Assembly (NCBI GenBank): GCA_949987705.1
Contig: OX465282.1
Coordinates: 87,904,070-87,968,069 of the forward strand
Origin: Thereva unica
Taxonomy: Eukaryota; Arthropoda; Insecta; Diptera; Therevidae
DNA: 64,000 nt
Direction of reading: 5' to 3'
A model generated the notes under the pieces. That model was not told where the DNA came from. It searched no databases and saw only the letters and a list, made by a program, of their open reading frames with translations. Position numbers and translations under genes: made by a program. Below, one piece after another: positions 1 to 10,944 of this stretch. Position 1 is the stretch's first letter. Every line of letters starts with the position of its first letter.

Positions 1-364
1 ATGATCGATAGGACACTGGCTTTGTCATTAGCTGTATAGCTCATTAAGTGAATCAAAAAGAAATTTGGTGTAGTTTGTTTGACATACAATACAATTAGCC
101 GCGAATGTCCGTAAACTCCATGTACGTTGGGAGTCCCCTGTCGTAGGCTTAGGGTAATATTACATTTTCTTTGTTTCCATGAACCGGGTGGAGTATTCGT
201 TGAGTTTATAAAAGGCTTTTCCTCTCAAGTTAACTCGATGCTGTTTCCATGACGGTTCTAGGTTGAAGTGACATAAGTAATTTTACGTCGGGACTTCGTT
301 GATACATGTGTGTTCTCTTGGATTTACCGAAACTTAACCCGCGTTTTTATGTATCGAGCTTCCA

Positions 365-697
365 TCCATCCATCCAATGGCGCTACAGCCCAAATCGAGC
401 CTTGGCCTCCTCTAGGGCATTTCTCCAAGTTTGACGGTCCCTTGCAGCATGTCTCCAGTTCCGGATGTTGAGCATTGACTCTGCGTCAGCCGTCACAGAG
501 TCTATCTATCTCCTCCTGGGTCTACCTACTGGCCTACTTCCCGAAATTTCTGATACCATAAGCCGTTTTGGGATGCGATTGTCCTCCATCCTGATCACGT
601 CGCCGGCTAGTCTCAATCTGTTGATTTTTATTAAAGTTGAGAGTTGTGGGTCGTCAAAAATTTCATATAACTCGATGTTGTATCTTCTTCGCCATAC
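365..697 (-). mobile_element. 5'-truncated RTE-like LINE 3' end with target duplication
   Basis: Read on the minus strand, this encodes the C-terminal part of a non-LTR reverse transcriptase ORF, with the typical pattern INRLRLAGDVIRMEDNRIPK followed by GRPRRRW. It ends in a short tail of TGGA repeats rather than poly-A. A 14-bp direct repeat, GTATCGAGCTTCCA, lies at 351-364 and again at 698-711, so this is one 5'-truncated insertion of about 333 bp. Only about 110 codons remain and it cannot be functional. Related fragments occur at 3110-3301, 28600-28790, 35480-40695 and 37364-40053. The clade assignment (RTE-like, often annotated craniofacial development protein 2-like) is from memory of the family. 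Confidence 0.85.
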
Positions 698-1227
698 GTA
701 TCGAGCTTCCACGGGAGTCGTATTGAGTTAAAATGATATTTTAACTCAACGACTTAACTCTATACTTTTCCATTCCTGAGTTTTCAGTCTGTGTACAATA
801 AATTTTAGTATAGAGGTTTTTCTTGAAAATTATTTATTAAGTATAAAGTCTCTTCTGACTTCCAAGCGAGGCGCGACATTTGCTCTAACCTTTGCCAGGG
901 TGCCCGTTTTAGTTGTGTGCGTGAGCTCTGTTCAACCTACCCATTTTCGTTGAGATGACAAGAGTTGAAAATCTTTAACGAAAACTCTTAACTGTGTCTG
1001 TTTCCATAACATATTACTCGGGTTCAGCTCTGGTTGAAATCTCATGGAAACTCAGTAATGGCCGCTTACTCTGAGTTAACCCAAGCTAAACTTTGCAAGG
1101 AAACTCAGTAATTGATCACGTTCGGATATTCGCATATAAATATACTTAGACGATTTTGTGTTATTACTCTATTGCTTAGTAGCTAGATATCTTCAATTAA
1201 CGAATTTAAATATTTTCTGGAGTGTAA

Positions 1228-1599
1228 GGCCCTCCTCACACGAGTAGATTGATTTGCAATCCCAAATAATCAAGCGCACAACCAGTTTGCAAACAAAATG
1301 AAACCTTTGTCCACACACGAGCACAATTGATTTTGGGTCAATCGGTGCTCTGTGCCCAGATAGTTTTTAGTCACCGTTTTTTTAAAAATGTCAAGTATCT
1401 CAGATGAAATAGAACCACCCAACTAAAATTGCTTCCGACTGGCAAGAAAAGTCGCGCCCAAGCAGTTCAAACTAGTTTCAAACTGGTCTCGTCTCTGTCG
1501 ACCAGTGTGTGGATTACCACTTTCGTACACGGGTAAGATCTCGAAACAGTTGCGGATGCAGCTGGCATTGTAAATCAGTCGCCTCGTGCTCGGAGGGCC
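1228..1599. mobile_element. MITE with GGCCCTCC termini and TAA duplication
   Basis: The ends are imperfect inverted repeats of about 37 bp starting GGCCCTCC. The left end then reads TCACACGAGTAGATTGATTT and the right end, on the other strand, GAGCACGAGGCGACTGATTT. TAA flanks it at 1225-1227 and 1600-1602. A 3-bp A/T-rich duplication with GGCCC termini fits the PIF/Harbinger superfamily. At 372 bp with no ORF it is non-autonomous. Confidence 0.7.
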
Positions 1600-1602
1600 T
1601 AA

Positions 1603-3109
1603 CTCTATTCTTGTTAATACTTTGCGATATTGTTAGTTTTCCTCTTTTAAGTCCCGGTTCTTATAATAGGTGATTCTACTACCCAAATCCCGCGGAACCC
1701 ACATGTCTAGTCCCGCATTACTGATCCCGCAAAAATGATGTGTGCTAATTCAACAACTGGAGATCGATTTTTTCTTTTACTGTCAACAGCTGTTTAGAAT
1801 TTATTTTGTTTGATAGCCGTATAAAACAACGGATGTTTGCATTCCGGCTACGGACAAATGACGTAAATACGTCTACGATGTTCTGAAAGAAATCATTTTT
1901 TATTTTCAGATTGAATTGTCACGCGAGCTAAACATATTAGCAAAATTTGAAGTTGATCGATTATATGGAAGTAGGTTAAAATCAAGTTGCAAGATTTGTT
2001 TACATATTAATGTTTTTTAATATCTTTTTCCGCACAACTGGGTCACTGATATTTGTCAATAGATAGCTTTTAATTGCCATTGATATCTGGGAAATTAAAA
2101 GTAAACAATAAAATTCTTTGATTCTTCATCTGCGCATCGTATATTTCTGTTTTCGATATAAACAATATTTTTTCAGCTGCAACTCAAAACTATATGCTAT
2201 AATTTCGTTCTCATCGGGTTTTGTCAAACAGAAACGTCCAATAGTAAAAGAAATTTGGATAAATGCAAACACCATTGAACGGACAGCGAGGAGATGGTGC
2301 ATAAATTCTTTTACTGCGGTTCCAATATTTATCGAAAATGGCGGGGCAGAAGATGTCAGTTCCAGAATAAATAAAGCACCAAGCTAGATCAACGAAGATC
2401 TCAATTAATACCAATTTGTGGCTGTTCAACTCCAACGTTCAGTTCAGTTCTTTTGCATTGTTGCGAACATGGAAGTTCGCCCAATTCATCACAAGGCGCC
2501 TACAAGTTTTCATCAACAGATCACCTACGCCGTATCCCAAAATTCCGCTGGCAAGAATTAAAAATTAAAAACTATGGAGCCGTTTAAGACAAGGAAGTTT
2601 ATATGTGTGACGAAAAGGGCGAAGGAAATGAAATTGGATTACCCCGCAGGTAATCAAGGCAGGCCCTTAATTGGAGCCGGTCGAACCGAGAACAACACGG
2701 AGACGCCGCGCCGCAACAACAGGGAGATCAGGGAGCTGAGAGCTGGAAAGCAACTGTTGCTTAACTTACAGTGAAGGGAAACGCGTTTAATTCTATATCG
2801 ACAAAAATGTATATAATCTTTTTTGTAGATTTAAGTGATTTAATTTTTTGGTCAGAATTTTTTTTGTAAAGTCAATATGTTCGGAGTTATAGTGCTTCAA
2901 ACTTTATATATCACTTCCTTTGCACTATATTTCGTTAACGGTTAACCCGCCATAAAAAATCCTGCCTAAGACTTATAGAACACACAATTATCTATAATTT
3001 TTGTTATAACTATTTTTTACGAAGGGATAATATTGCAAGAGTTATAGTGCTTTAAGTGTCGAAAAACGTGTATTCAAAAGTAGTTTTTTGCCAATATCTT
3101 TTTAATTGC
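1603..3109. other. no recognisable gene
   Basis: AT-rich sequence with short open frames only. A 66-codon frame at 2574-2774 (+) has no family resemblance that I recognise. I see no convincing repeat boundaries here. Confidence 0.4.
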
Positions 3110-3301
3110 ACGTTTTATTGCAAAACTGATTATAACGTTTTTTGTACGCAATTCCATTTCCCAAAATAATTCCGTGAATATTTCTCTAAGGTATGACAGT
3201 GATCTGTCAAGGCAGTTTATATCGTCGGCATATCCTGCCAATTGTTTTGATTTGTTAAGCAGGGTTGCGTTCGCATCAATGTTTACTTTGCGAATTTTCA
3301 T
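3110..3301 (-). pseudogene. LINE reverse transcriptase fragment (YADD region)
   Basis: The minus-strand frame contains NKSKQLAGYADDINCLDRSL, the catalytic YADD motif in its usual RTE-like context, followed by about 30 decayed codons. Nothing upstream or downstream continues the domain. It is an isolated relic of the LINE family better preserved at 35.5-40.7 kb. Confidence 0.75.
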
Positions 3302-3653
3302 TCCTGGTCCTAAGACTCCGAAAGGAGTCCAGCAAATGATTCGGTGATGGATTCGTCATATAAGTCAGGAGAATCTCCAGAAGTATTTATACTCTGTGGT
3401 TATTCGTTGACTTTAATACTCTTACATTAAAAAAATATGAGTGCACATAACATCTACGTTTTTAAAGATTTGTTTTGTATAAAAATTACTCCGAAGGCTT
3501 TATTTCTTTAATATCTGCCAATATCTAATAACTAAATTTAGTTAGTAAAACTTTTATTTTATTTTTAAATGAAGAAATATAATATATTTTGCCTATCCTA
3601 GTAACAGTCTTTAAATGGAACAAATAGTTTTTTCTAAATATTTTCATAAATAA

Positions 3654-3752
3654 TTAATTTTTCGTATTTTTTTCTTCCTCAATTCGTAGTAAAGAATCAA
3701 TTTTCGCAATGAGATCATCGATGTTGATATCCTTTGGCATTTGCAAGGACTC
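3654..3752 (-). CDS. candidate terminal exon of the minus-strand coiled-coil gene
   Basis: A clean acceptor (pyrimidine-rich TATTTTTTAG) at 3753-3754 opens a 33-codon frame reading ESLQMPKDINIDDLIAKIDS and then an acidic/lysine-rich end with a TAA stop. An AATAAA-type signal follows near 3557. It has no start codon, so it must be joined to something upstream on the minus strand. The exon at 7342-7044 has a possible internal donor (CT|GTAAAG near 7083) in matching phase 0, which would replace its last 13 codons with these 32. The amphipathic sequence looks host-like rather than transposon-like. The join is inference. Confidence 0.4.
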   Translation of the reverse strand, partial: ESLQMPKDINIDDLIAKIDSLLRIEEEKNTKN

Positions 3753-3754
3753 CT

Positions 3755-5261
3755 AAAAAATAGATATTTATTAAATAAAAGAAAGTTATACATTTTAAAA
3801 ATATAGATGATATAAATTTGATCCTATCAAAAGTAAAAACGGAACAAAATATTGAAATATCAAATCAAATGACCACAAGCCATTGATTGGCCTTTTTTTG
3901 AGAACTAGCAAAATCCCCCTATGTGTGCAAAGTCCGAGATAAAAAAGGGGTATAATGGAGCAAAGAACAAATCTACAAAACATGATTTTGGGTACACAAT
4001 TGGCATCCTGTGCAGAGCTTGCCCTATGGTGACTTTAATATTTTTCCCCCAAAAAAGCTATAAAAAATATCATCACTTTTGTAAAGTTGGCGACTACTCT
4101 GCAGCACAAAAATTCACAATTTGGCGGCCCTAAAAATATCGAATAAATACATTCCAGCTCGAGACGAACATTTTAAGACCACACTACTGATTTAATCCTG
4201 AAAAAGGCCGCTGCTGTTTCCCCTTTTCGTGTTTCGTCGTTTCATCTTGCTCTTCTAACGAAGATATTTTTTTATGGATAGACAGGGAGAATAGAAGATA
4301 TTTCAAACATGTTCGATTTGCACAATAGTCCAGGCGCTAGACATATAAATTTTGGTTTTGGCGTGATGTAACGGACTTTTTTGGTGGAATTGGTCAGAAA
4401 TGACATCCTCAACAATATCTAGGGGATACGCAAACGGGGAAACGCCTGGAAAATGGGTGCCCAAAAACTCTTAACGATGGCTTCTAGGCGAATCATTTTC
4501 TTGACTTTTAAGATTAAAAAAAAATTGGAGAAACGCCTTAGTTAACTCCGCGGCGCACACTGGGCTGAATCCCGATTATAGCTGGATAAAAGTCAAAAAT
4601 CAATGTCAAAATGTAAGGTATTCAGATATGGGAAGTTTTTCTTAAGGCTTCAGTAAACCTAATTCCATAAAAATTTATTATTATAGCGAGCAATAGTGTG
4701 TAAGAAGTAACTGTGAAAATGGTCGAATGTAAGTAGAGTATGAGACGCTCTCGCGGAACATTAATGTGACCTTCCTTTATGTTATCTGTTCGGCGACATG
4801 AATATTTATTTTGATTTGAGTGTTAATCCAACCTGCTTAGATACCTTTTGAGATGAAGTTTCAAGCACTGTGAAGATCCGATTGAAGTAGGTAAATTCAC
4901 CCCGTTACAATATAAGAAGTGCAAAATTCTTCACATGTTAATGCGTAACTTTTTTTATTGGATGTTATTGACTTCAAATTTTGAGAATTTCTTTATCATG
5001 ATAAAATTAACAACATATCCAAATTCTGCAATTAAAACTCCAAGTAAACCGTTATCACTTTGAGGCACACATTTTCCCTTGACACCGATTAAAATTTGAA
5101 GCAAATTGTTCATTTTTTTCGCCGAATTTCCAAATTATGATTTCAGATTCGATATCAGCATATCAAAATACAGAAAGGAATGAATTTTCAAGGCAATCGA
5201 AGTTAGAAAAGAGTTACTTTACTAGAATGACTTTTGTATTCGCTCTTTCTTATTGTTGCAG
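3755..5261. other. no recognisable gene; possible intron
   Basis: AT-rich sequence without recognisable coding or repeat structure. If the exons at 7342-7044 and 3752-3654 belong together, this is part of a 3.3-kb intron that has collected transposon relics (5262-5802 and 6490-6740). Confidence 0.35.
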
Positions 5262-5660
5262 ATTATCTCAAGCGGAAATATCATCAATGAAGAAAACTTT
5301 AACGTATTTGCGTACGATACTGCCAAGGTCTTTGTGGAGCTATATGGCTGGTACATATGCGTGCATAAGATTCGATTCTTTTGCATGGCTCTTTAGCCAT
5401 CAAATATGCCCTTGTGCCAATAGGGTAGCTTTCAGAGGAGGCAAAGAACAAAGGCATGAGACGATTCAGAGGCCAGCACACTAGGAAGTCTTCATATATA
5501 AAAACCTGTGAGGACCTACTTCTCATGCTTTTAATCTCATCGAATTCTGTTATTACAGGCTTTAGAGATTTCCAGGAAGTTCCGTTAAAGGAGCTGAGTC
5601 CTGATGCAAGGAAGCTGATCACAGCTACAGTGGAAGAGAATATGAGTGATCAGGAGCATG
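5262..5660 (+). pseudogene. relic exon of a multicopy transposon-like gene
   Basis: After a splice-acceptor-like TATTGTTGCAG, a frame reads NVFAYDTAKVFVELYGWYIC then VHKI. After a frameshift near 5385 and an in-frame stop it continues as ALVPIG, LSEEAK, then HTRKSSYIKTCEDLLLMLLI with SSNSV. This matches by memory the conserved block around 'HTRK..R..T..DLL..LL.SSDP' of a repeated arthropod/cnidarian ORF family of uncertain mobile origin. At least one frameshift and one stop show it is dead. A Harbinger-type MITE is inserted near its end. Function unknown. Confidence 0.5.
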
Positions 5661-5661
5661 A

Positions 5662-5802
5662 AGGCCCCTCCATACACGATCCAATTGGATGTATATCGAA
5701 GGGCGGATGTACAATCAAAACTATCGATTGTGGGCTGGTCAGCCGCTTTTGGGTTTGATGAAAATCTTGATGTACATCCAATTTGACCGTGTATGAACGC
5801 CT
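5662..5802. mobile_element. short PIF/Harbinger-like MITE
   Basis: The left end AGGCCCCTCCATACACGATC and the right end (other strand) AGGCGTTCATACACGGTCAA are imperfect inverted repeats. The interior shares GGATGTACA...AAAACTATCGAT with the right end of the larger element at 36630-40377, so it is an internally deleted copy of that family. The flanking triplets are TGA and TAA, a decayed 3-bp duplication. Confidence 0.65.
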
Positions 5803-6630
5803 TAACGAAACAGAGAAAGATTCTCCGATCGAATCAGAAGATGATTCGGATTTTGAATTTTCATAAAAATACTTATTTTACTAGTAAATCAAGTCAAAAT
5901 CTGAGAACAAACACCTATATTTCCCTTCGTATATATACATATTTTTTATAAGCTATTTTAGTCTTTTAGCGCTCGCAAAATGCCCTTGCTTTAATTGTAC
6001 CAATTCACCCGTTTTTTTAATTGGGTTGTTGAATCGAGAGTTTCATTTTCATGAATGACTCAATATGGACGAGTTTTGGAGCGCAAGTAGTGGCTTAGAG
6101 CATGTTGTTGGTACAAAAGTCATCAAATATTTACCAAAGAAGTCATTGTGGGTATGTACACTACTATTCCTTCAGCTTTCGGTTTTACAAGCTAATTTGG
6201 GTACTCTGGTATTCTTTCATCACGAGTTAGTTTCTTGTCTTTGGAGTTATCTCTATGCGTGTCGATCATTAAACTTGCGTGCGATAGTAAGAAGCGTAGG
6301 CGAAGGGGAATTTTATATGGGTTAAATTTTCACGCCGGAATTTCCTCGTGAGCAGGTTACTACAGTTCCCTATTGCCCTTTAAAAACTCTCCCCTAAAAA
6401 CCGGTTCTTCTTCTTCTGAAGAAATACTAGTGTAGATTCACTGCAGAAAGTACTAATTTATATCAGGGGAGGACACTTTAAGGTGCTGGGCTTTGTCAAG
6501 ATTTCCTCAGAAATACAAATCCGAGGTCACCTTTACGAATAACTACGAGATGCACATCCGTTCAAGTCGTGAATGGAGTAATAGACCACATAGTGTTCAG
6601 AATGCCATAAACTTCTTTACTGTGGCTCTA

Positions 6631-6741
6631 AGCCCGATGGTCCAGCGTGTGGAGGAGTCATCTCACCGGAACTTGGGACTGCCGTCTCCTTCTGACTACC
6701 CGATCACTGCAGGGTATACTAAGCGGAGCTTTTAGCCATAT
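6631..6741 (+). pseudogene. LINE ribonuclease H fragment
   Basis: One frame reads DGPACGGVISPELGTAVSF, stop, LPDHCRVY, stop, AELLAI. This is the RNase H domain of R1/Loa-type LINEs (pattern DG..GGGV.S.ELG..VSFRLPDHCSVFQAE..AI, from memory). Two stops and loss of the flanks make it a relic. Decayed sequence of the same element probably starts near 6490. The LINE at 44560-48340 is of the same broad type but lacks this domain. Confidence 0.7.
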
Positions 6742-7043
6742 ATGCTGTGCCAGCTGTGGTATCATAATTTTGGTTATTATAGCCTAAATAATAGCTTAGT
6801 TGCAATATATACGCCATGTTCATCATTTTAAGAATTTTTGAGGAAAATATCACCACAGGATACCGGCGCCAAAAATGAAAAACTTATTTACGTAACAACT
6901 TCAAAAAACTTTCCATACCCTTTTCCGTATTAGTGAGTCTATAGTTCTCTCAATCGAGATTTTATTCCTTTCTATTTCACCTTCTGTAATTATGTGTTCA
7001 TTAACGGAGGAATTAAATCTGGAAGTAAATTTTCTGTTAGTAT

Positions 7044-7809
7044 TTATTTGTCAAGTTTGTATTTGTTGGAGTACTCTTCTATTTCCTTTACAGCAGCACT
7101 TTCATCCTTAATTTCTTCGTTTAACAATTTTATTTCTGCTTTTAGTTGTGAAATGACTCCAATTTGATCAATTTGTTCCTTTCTTTTCCCAAAATAAAAT
7201 TCATCCAAAAATGATGAGCTAAGATCGTGTAGTTTCGTGGACATTTTGATATCTGCATATTGATTCAGCATTGATAAAGAGTTTTCAGAAAGGTCGCCGA
7301 GTTCTACCCCGAAGGATTTTAATTGTTTTTCATATTCATCAGCTAAAAATTGTTAGAACGAACTTTTTATGTTGCAGTCAATTTTAAAATGGCTTAATTG
7401 GGTAGATTCTTGTACGTAACATATTGACCTTCCACCAATTAATTTTTTGTTCAAAAGAATGTTCCAACAGATGATAGAAAGTCACCCTAAAGCTGTTTTA
7501 ATGTTTTTATCAAAATCGCTGTTTTGTAAATTTGCTAACACTTTGTACGAATTTCAAAAATATTTTAGTAAAACAGCAACAGATGGAAGTCCAACTTTCA
7601 CGCACTAGAATCAGCCGAATACTAAATAAACTAATGCAATCGTTGTCATGTACATATTTCTAACTCTATTAGGTGCTTACCAAGTTTTTTCAGGGCATTA
7701 ACTTCTGTGCATAAGTGAAAATTCTCTGTAAAATGAATAGTATTTGTTTATTAATAATTCAGTTAAGATTGAGAAGCTGTACCCATTCTGTAAACAAGAT
7801 TCCGGACAT
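7044..7809 (-). CDS. small coiled-coil protein gene, three exons
   Basis: Minus-strand model: exon 1 7809-7783 (ATG, MSGILFTEW, donor G|GTACAG), exon 2 7723-7681 (NFHLCTEVNALKKL, acceptor TTTTACAGAG, donor CTTG|GTAAGC), exon 3 7342-7044 (acceptor AACAATTTTTAG with a TTCTAAC branch-point-like site). Phases fit throughout; the junction of exons 2 and 3 makes one Ala codon and the protein continues DEYEKQLKSFGVELGDLSEN. It is about 122 residues, mostly acidic and lysine-rich heptads (for example KAEIKLLNEEIKDESAA), so probably a coiled-coil structural protein. Exons 2 and 3 are strongly supported; exon 1 is less sure because it is only nine codons. A possible start signal TCAGTT lies near 7933. 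I do not recognise the family. An alternative last exon may lie at 3752-3654. Confidence 0.55.
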
Positions 7810-8251
7810 AAATTATCTGCCTAGATTTGATTAATGAAGGTATATTAAAACTAAAACAGAGCCTTGAGCAATATCAAATATTCCACTTCACAAATTAAGT
7901 TACAAATTTCCTTAAACCGCCATCACAACAACTGACTTTTTATTCAAAGAACTGTCAAACGGTTGAATTCCCAAACTTCTTCACGGGCAAGGATTGCCTA
8001 CCTAGGTAATGATTACAGCAATTTTCTAAATCAAGATGGCGGTATATTAAAAATGTTTTCTTTTCAATTTTTAAACTTCCCCTTCAAAAATGATATAGAA
8101 GTTTGTAGAAAAACATTCAAAATATATTTAGAGCAGCCATTAAGATAAAAGTGCAGAGATTCATATTATTTCTTTAGAATTTTCGATTTATCGACCGTGC
8201 TAGCGTGATGCCATCTGCTACGATTCTAGATCTATTAAAAACGAAGGAATA

Positions 8252-8566
8252 TATTGTGAATTATTTTCACTTACGCCATTACCCGCTAGATGGCTTTTAA
8301 TTGTGTCGAGCTGATTTGCTCATATAAAAACGTCCATAAGATAAAACTCCAGTCGTATAATTATCAAAAATTATTATCTTTCGTTTTACTTTAGAAATTG
8401 TCGCATTAATTTCTCCATTGTGTCACAAATTCGTCTTTTAAGAATTTTTTATTTGTAAAGTTTAAAGTAACGTCAAAAATTTCAAGTGAGATTTTACACA
8501 AATCAGAAAATTTTGCGTTCCTTTTCTGCTCTGCTCACAAGTACTAAATAGTAGAAAAGGAACGCA
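8252..8566 (+). repeat. first copy of a 315-bp interspersed repeat with end hairpin
   Basis: It starts ATTGTGAATTATTTTCACTT and ends in a hairpin with stem GCGTTCCTTTTCTGCT / AGTAGAAAAGGAACGC. A second copy begins at 8818 and resumes at 15037 after being split by the LTR retrotransposon. This copy holds an uninterrupted GTATAATTATC at 8355, which is the empty site of that insertion. It has no coding capacity. Confidence 0.75.
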
Positions 8567-8589
8567 GCTAGTGTGAGATTTATTTGTAA

Positions 8590-8727
8590 GTGAAAATAAT
8601 GAACCCTAAGAATTGTGTATTATATTAAATTGTGTCTGGTTTTTAATAAATAAGTTTTTGTGTGGATAATTAAAGTGTGTATTCCTTAATTAATCCTACG
8701 AATCCGTTAAGCAGTAAAAACGTAACA
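8590..8727 (+). repeat. LTR 3'-end fragment
   Basis: About 138 bp matching the last part of the 8921-9410 LTR, including AATAAATAAG and the terminal AAACGTAACA. It is diverged from the intact element, so it is an older relic lying just after the first copy of the 315-bp repeat. Confidence 0.7.
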
Positions 8728-8920
8728 ATACCAATTAACGAAACAAAAGTTTATATACAGAAAATTAAGGATGTACCTTTCCTTTCTACCTTGGCATAAG
8801 ATTGCCTATTGTGAATTATTTTCACTTACGCCATCACCCCCTTGATGGCTTTTATGTGTTTTGAACTGATTTGCTCATAAAAAAATAAATTTTTGCTCCA
8901 TAAAAAAATTTCAATCGTAT

Positions 8921-9410
8921 TGTGATGATTATGCGCCATCTGTTTGTCGAGAGGATGAATCAACGATTTTCGGTTGTTGTCTGAACTAAGAATTTAAGTA
9001 CTAAACTAAAATTGGAACGCGCGATAAGTGAAGACAACTTCAAGCTCCTGGACGAAAAGAATAGAACATACCACTAGGCTCGAGAAAAAGGACTCGAGAA
9101 GGTTCCAGAAAGTAGACAAAGGTAGAACTGCCTATATAAAAGCGCCTGGCAGCCGCTATCGAGTCAGTTTTGATTATAAAGGCGATACAAGTGTTTTAAA
9201 GTGAGAACAGTGAAAAGTAGTGAAATAAAAAGCGATAATTAGAATTGAATAGTGCGAAATATTGAAATTGCTAGTGATTATAGTGAACTCTAAGAATTGT
9301 GTTTATTTTTAAATTGTGTTTGGTTTGTAATAAATAAGTTTTGTTTGGATAATTAAAAAGTGTATTCCTTAATTAATCCTACGAATCCGTTAAGCAGTAA
9401 AAACGTAACA
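8921..9410 (+). repeat. 5' LTR
   Basis: 490 bp, TGTGATGATT...AACGTAACA. It carries a TATA box, an initiator and the AATAAA signal at 9329-9334, so U3 is about 8921-9165 and R begins at 9166. Confidence 0.95.
9133..9170 (+). promoter_or_regulatory. LTR core promoter (TATA + initiator)
   Basis: TATATAAAAG at 9133 is followed by an initiator TCAGTT with its A at 9166, about 33 bp downstream, the usual spacing. This defines the probable 5' end of the element RNA. The same pair is repeated in the 3' LTR. Confidence 0.8.
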
Positions 9411-9412
9411 AT

Positions 9413-9430
9413 TGGTGTCAGAAGTGGGAT
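9413..9430 (+). promoter_or_regulatory. primer binding site, tRNA-Leu type
   Basis: TGGTGTCAGAAGTGGGAT begins two bases after the 5' LTR. It is complementary to the 3' end of insect tRNA-Leu and is the primer type known from mdg3-like elements. Confidence 0.85.
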
Positions 9431-9526
9431 TAATTAAGAGACAAGTGAAATAAGTGAATTTTAAAAAAAAAACTATTGTGACCGGAATTTAATTTTGTGA
9501 GTACGAACTAAAGACATAATAATAAA

Positions 9527-10933
9527 ATGGGTCGAAGATTAGTGGATTTGCGCATTGTGGAGTTGAAAAGAGAATTAAGTAAGCGCTCGTTATCAACGGT
9601 GGGGGCTAAAAATGCCCTAACCGCCCTGCTTCGAGAAGCTATGGTGAACGAAGGTAAGGATCCTGAATCCTACATGTTTGAAGGCGAGGTAGAAGAGGAG
9701 CCAGAAGAAACGACAGTGAGTATGGCAGAACTTTTCAAAACATTGATGGTGATGAAGGAAGCGCAAGAACGGTCATCGGCAGAGGTGAAGGAAGTGATCA
9801 CGGCGGAAGTGTTGGCGTTAAAAGATGAACAGAAATTGTTAGCAGTAGCTCATGAACGCTCGTTAGCAGAACTCAAAGAGTCTATGGAAGAACAGAGAAA
9901 CCAGATGGAGCAGAAATTCGAACTAATGTCACTCTCTGTTGATAAAAAGCTGGATAACGTAAAGGAAAATGTGAGGAATGATCTGCAAAATCTCGAATCT
10001 TCCATTAAAGCAAATGTAGAGAATGATCTGGAAAAGCTCGAAAATTCCATGAGGGAAAATGATGAAAAGTTGAAGATTGAGCTAGAATCGGTCAGAGCCG
10101 AGCTAGAAAGGGTAAAGATTCACCACCCAGCGACAGCATCACATGAAGTCATCGGAGCAAGGAAACTGCAGCCTCCAACTTTCGACGGGCAAAGCCCATG
10201 GCCTACTTATAAGCTCCAATTCGAAGCAGCAGCAACAGGCAATTACTGGACTGAGGAGGAAAAAGCAACGGCCTTAACGTTGTCACTAAGGGGCACAGCA
10301 GCAGAAATATTGCAGTCAATACCAGCAGAACATCGCAACAGCTACGGGTTCTTAGTTCAAGCGCTGGAAATGCGTTACGGTGATCAGCACATGCAAGAGG
10401 TTTATCGACTTCAACTTCGCAATCGACTTCAAAAGCCAGGAGAAACTTTACAACAACTATGCGCAGATATCGAGAGGTTAGTGCATCTGGCTTATCCTAG
10501 CTTTGGACAAGACTACATCAACGAAGTAGCAAGAGAGACTTTCCTTAACTCTTTTGCTGACCGGGATCTACAACAGGCAGCCAGATTGGCCGGAAAGAAG
10601 AATACCGCAGAAGTTTTGGCTTATGCTCTGGCATACGAGGCAGCGAGGCAAGCATCAAGAAGTGCAGTCCGCCTCAGAGAGATCCACACAACAGAGGATA
10701 GTTGCAACAGAATGAATGCAACGGAGGTACGCGGTCGACTCCGATGCTGGAACTGTAGCGAACCGGGTCATTTGCAAAGGAATTGCAGAAAGCGAAGGAG
10801 AGCAGAGTCTCCCGAAAATAGGAGTGGCGGAACTTGCTGTGAAAAATGCGGACATCGGCAGAAAGGTGACCAGAGGGAGGCCGAAAACAATGACTCCGTG
10901 TCTCCCCGCAGACAGCAGCAGGGAAACGAATAA
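9527..10933 (+). CDS. gag: Gag polyprotein with N-terminal SAP-like motif
   Basis: 468 residues. Residues 5-40 (LRIVELKRELSKRSLSTVGA and onward) match a SAP motif, a small helix-turn-helix that binds DNA or RNA. Residues about 60-205 are strongly charged and predicted coiled coil. Residues about 215-395 carry the capsid-like region starting RKLQPPTFDGQSPWPTYKLQ. A CCHC zinc knuckle CWNCSEPGHLQRNC occupies 407-420, followed by a basic stretch and a second Cys-rich stretch. It packages the element RNA in cytoplasmic particles. The stop at 10931-10933 is followed by pol in the -1 frame, so Pol could be made by -1 frameshifting or by restart at 10945; the sequence does not decide. Confidence 0.93.
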   Translation: MGRRLVDLRIVELKRELSKRSLSTVGAKNALTALLREAMVNEGKDPESYMFEGEVEEEPEETTVSMAELFKTLMVMKEAQERSSAEVKEVITAEVLALKDEQKLLAVAHERSLAELKESMEEQRNQMEQKFELMSLSVDKKLDNVKENVRNDLQNLESSIKANVENDLEKLENSMRENDEKLKIELESVRAELERVKIHHPATASHEVIGARKLQPPTFDGQSPWPTYKLQFEAAATGNYWTEEEKATALTLSLRGTAAEILQSIPAEHRNSYGFLVQALEMRYGDQHMQEVYRLQLRNRLQKPGETLQQLCADIERLVHLAYPSFGQDYINEVARETFLNSFADRDLQQAARLAGKKNTAEVLAYALAYEAARQASRSAVRLREIHTTEDSCNRMNATEVRGRLRCWNCSEPGHLQRNCRKRRRAESPENRSGGTCCEKCGHRQKGDQREAENNDSVSPRRQQQGNE

Positions 10934-10944
10934 AGACTAACTCC

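Noticed and set aside
168..1110. A possible TIR element with TTTCCATGAACC-like ends surrounding the LINE at 365-697
   Set aside because: The inverted similarity is weak and patchy and no target duplication is seen; only the inner LINE insertion is supported.
3654..7809. Assigning the - strand coiled-coil gene to the HAUS1 augmin subunit
   Set aside because: Only the tail (MPKDINIDDLIAKID) gave a faint resemblance; coiled coils give such matches by chance.
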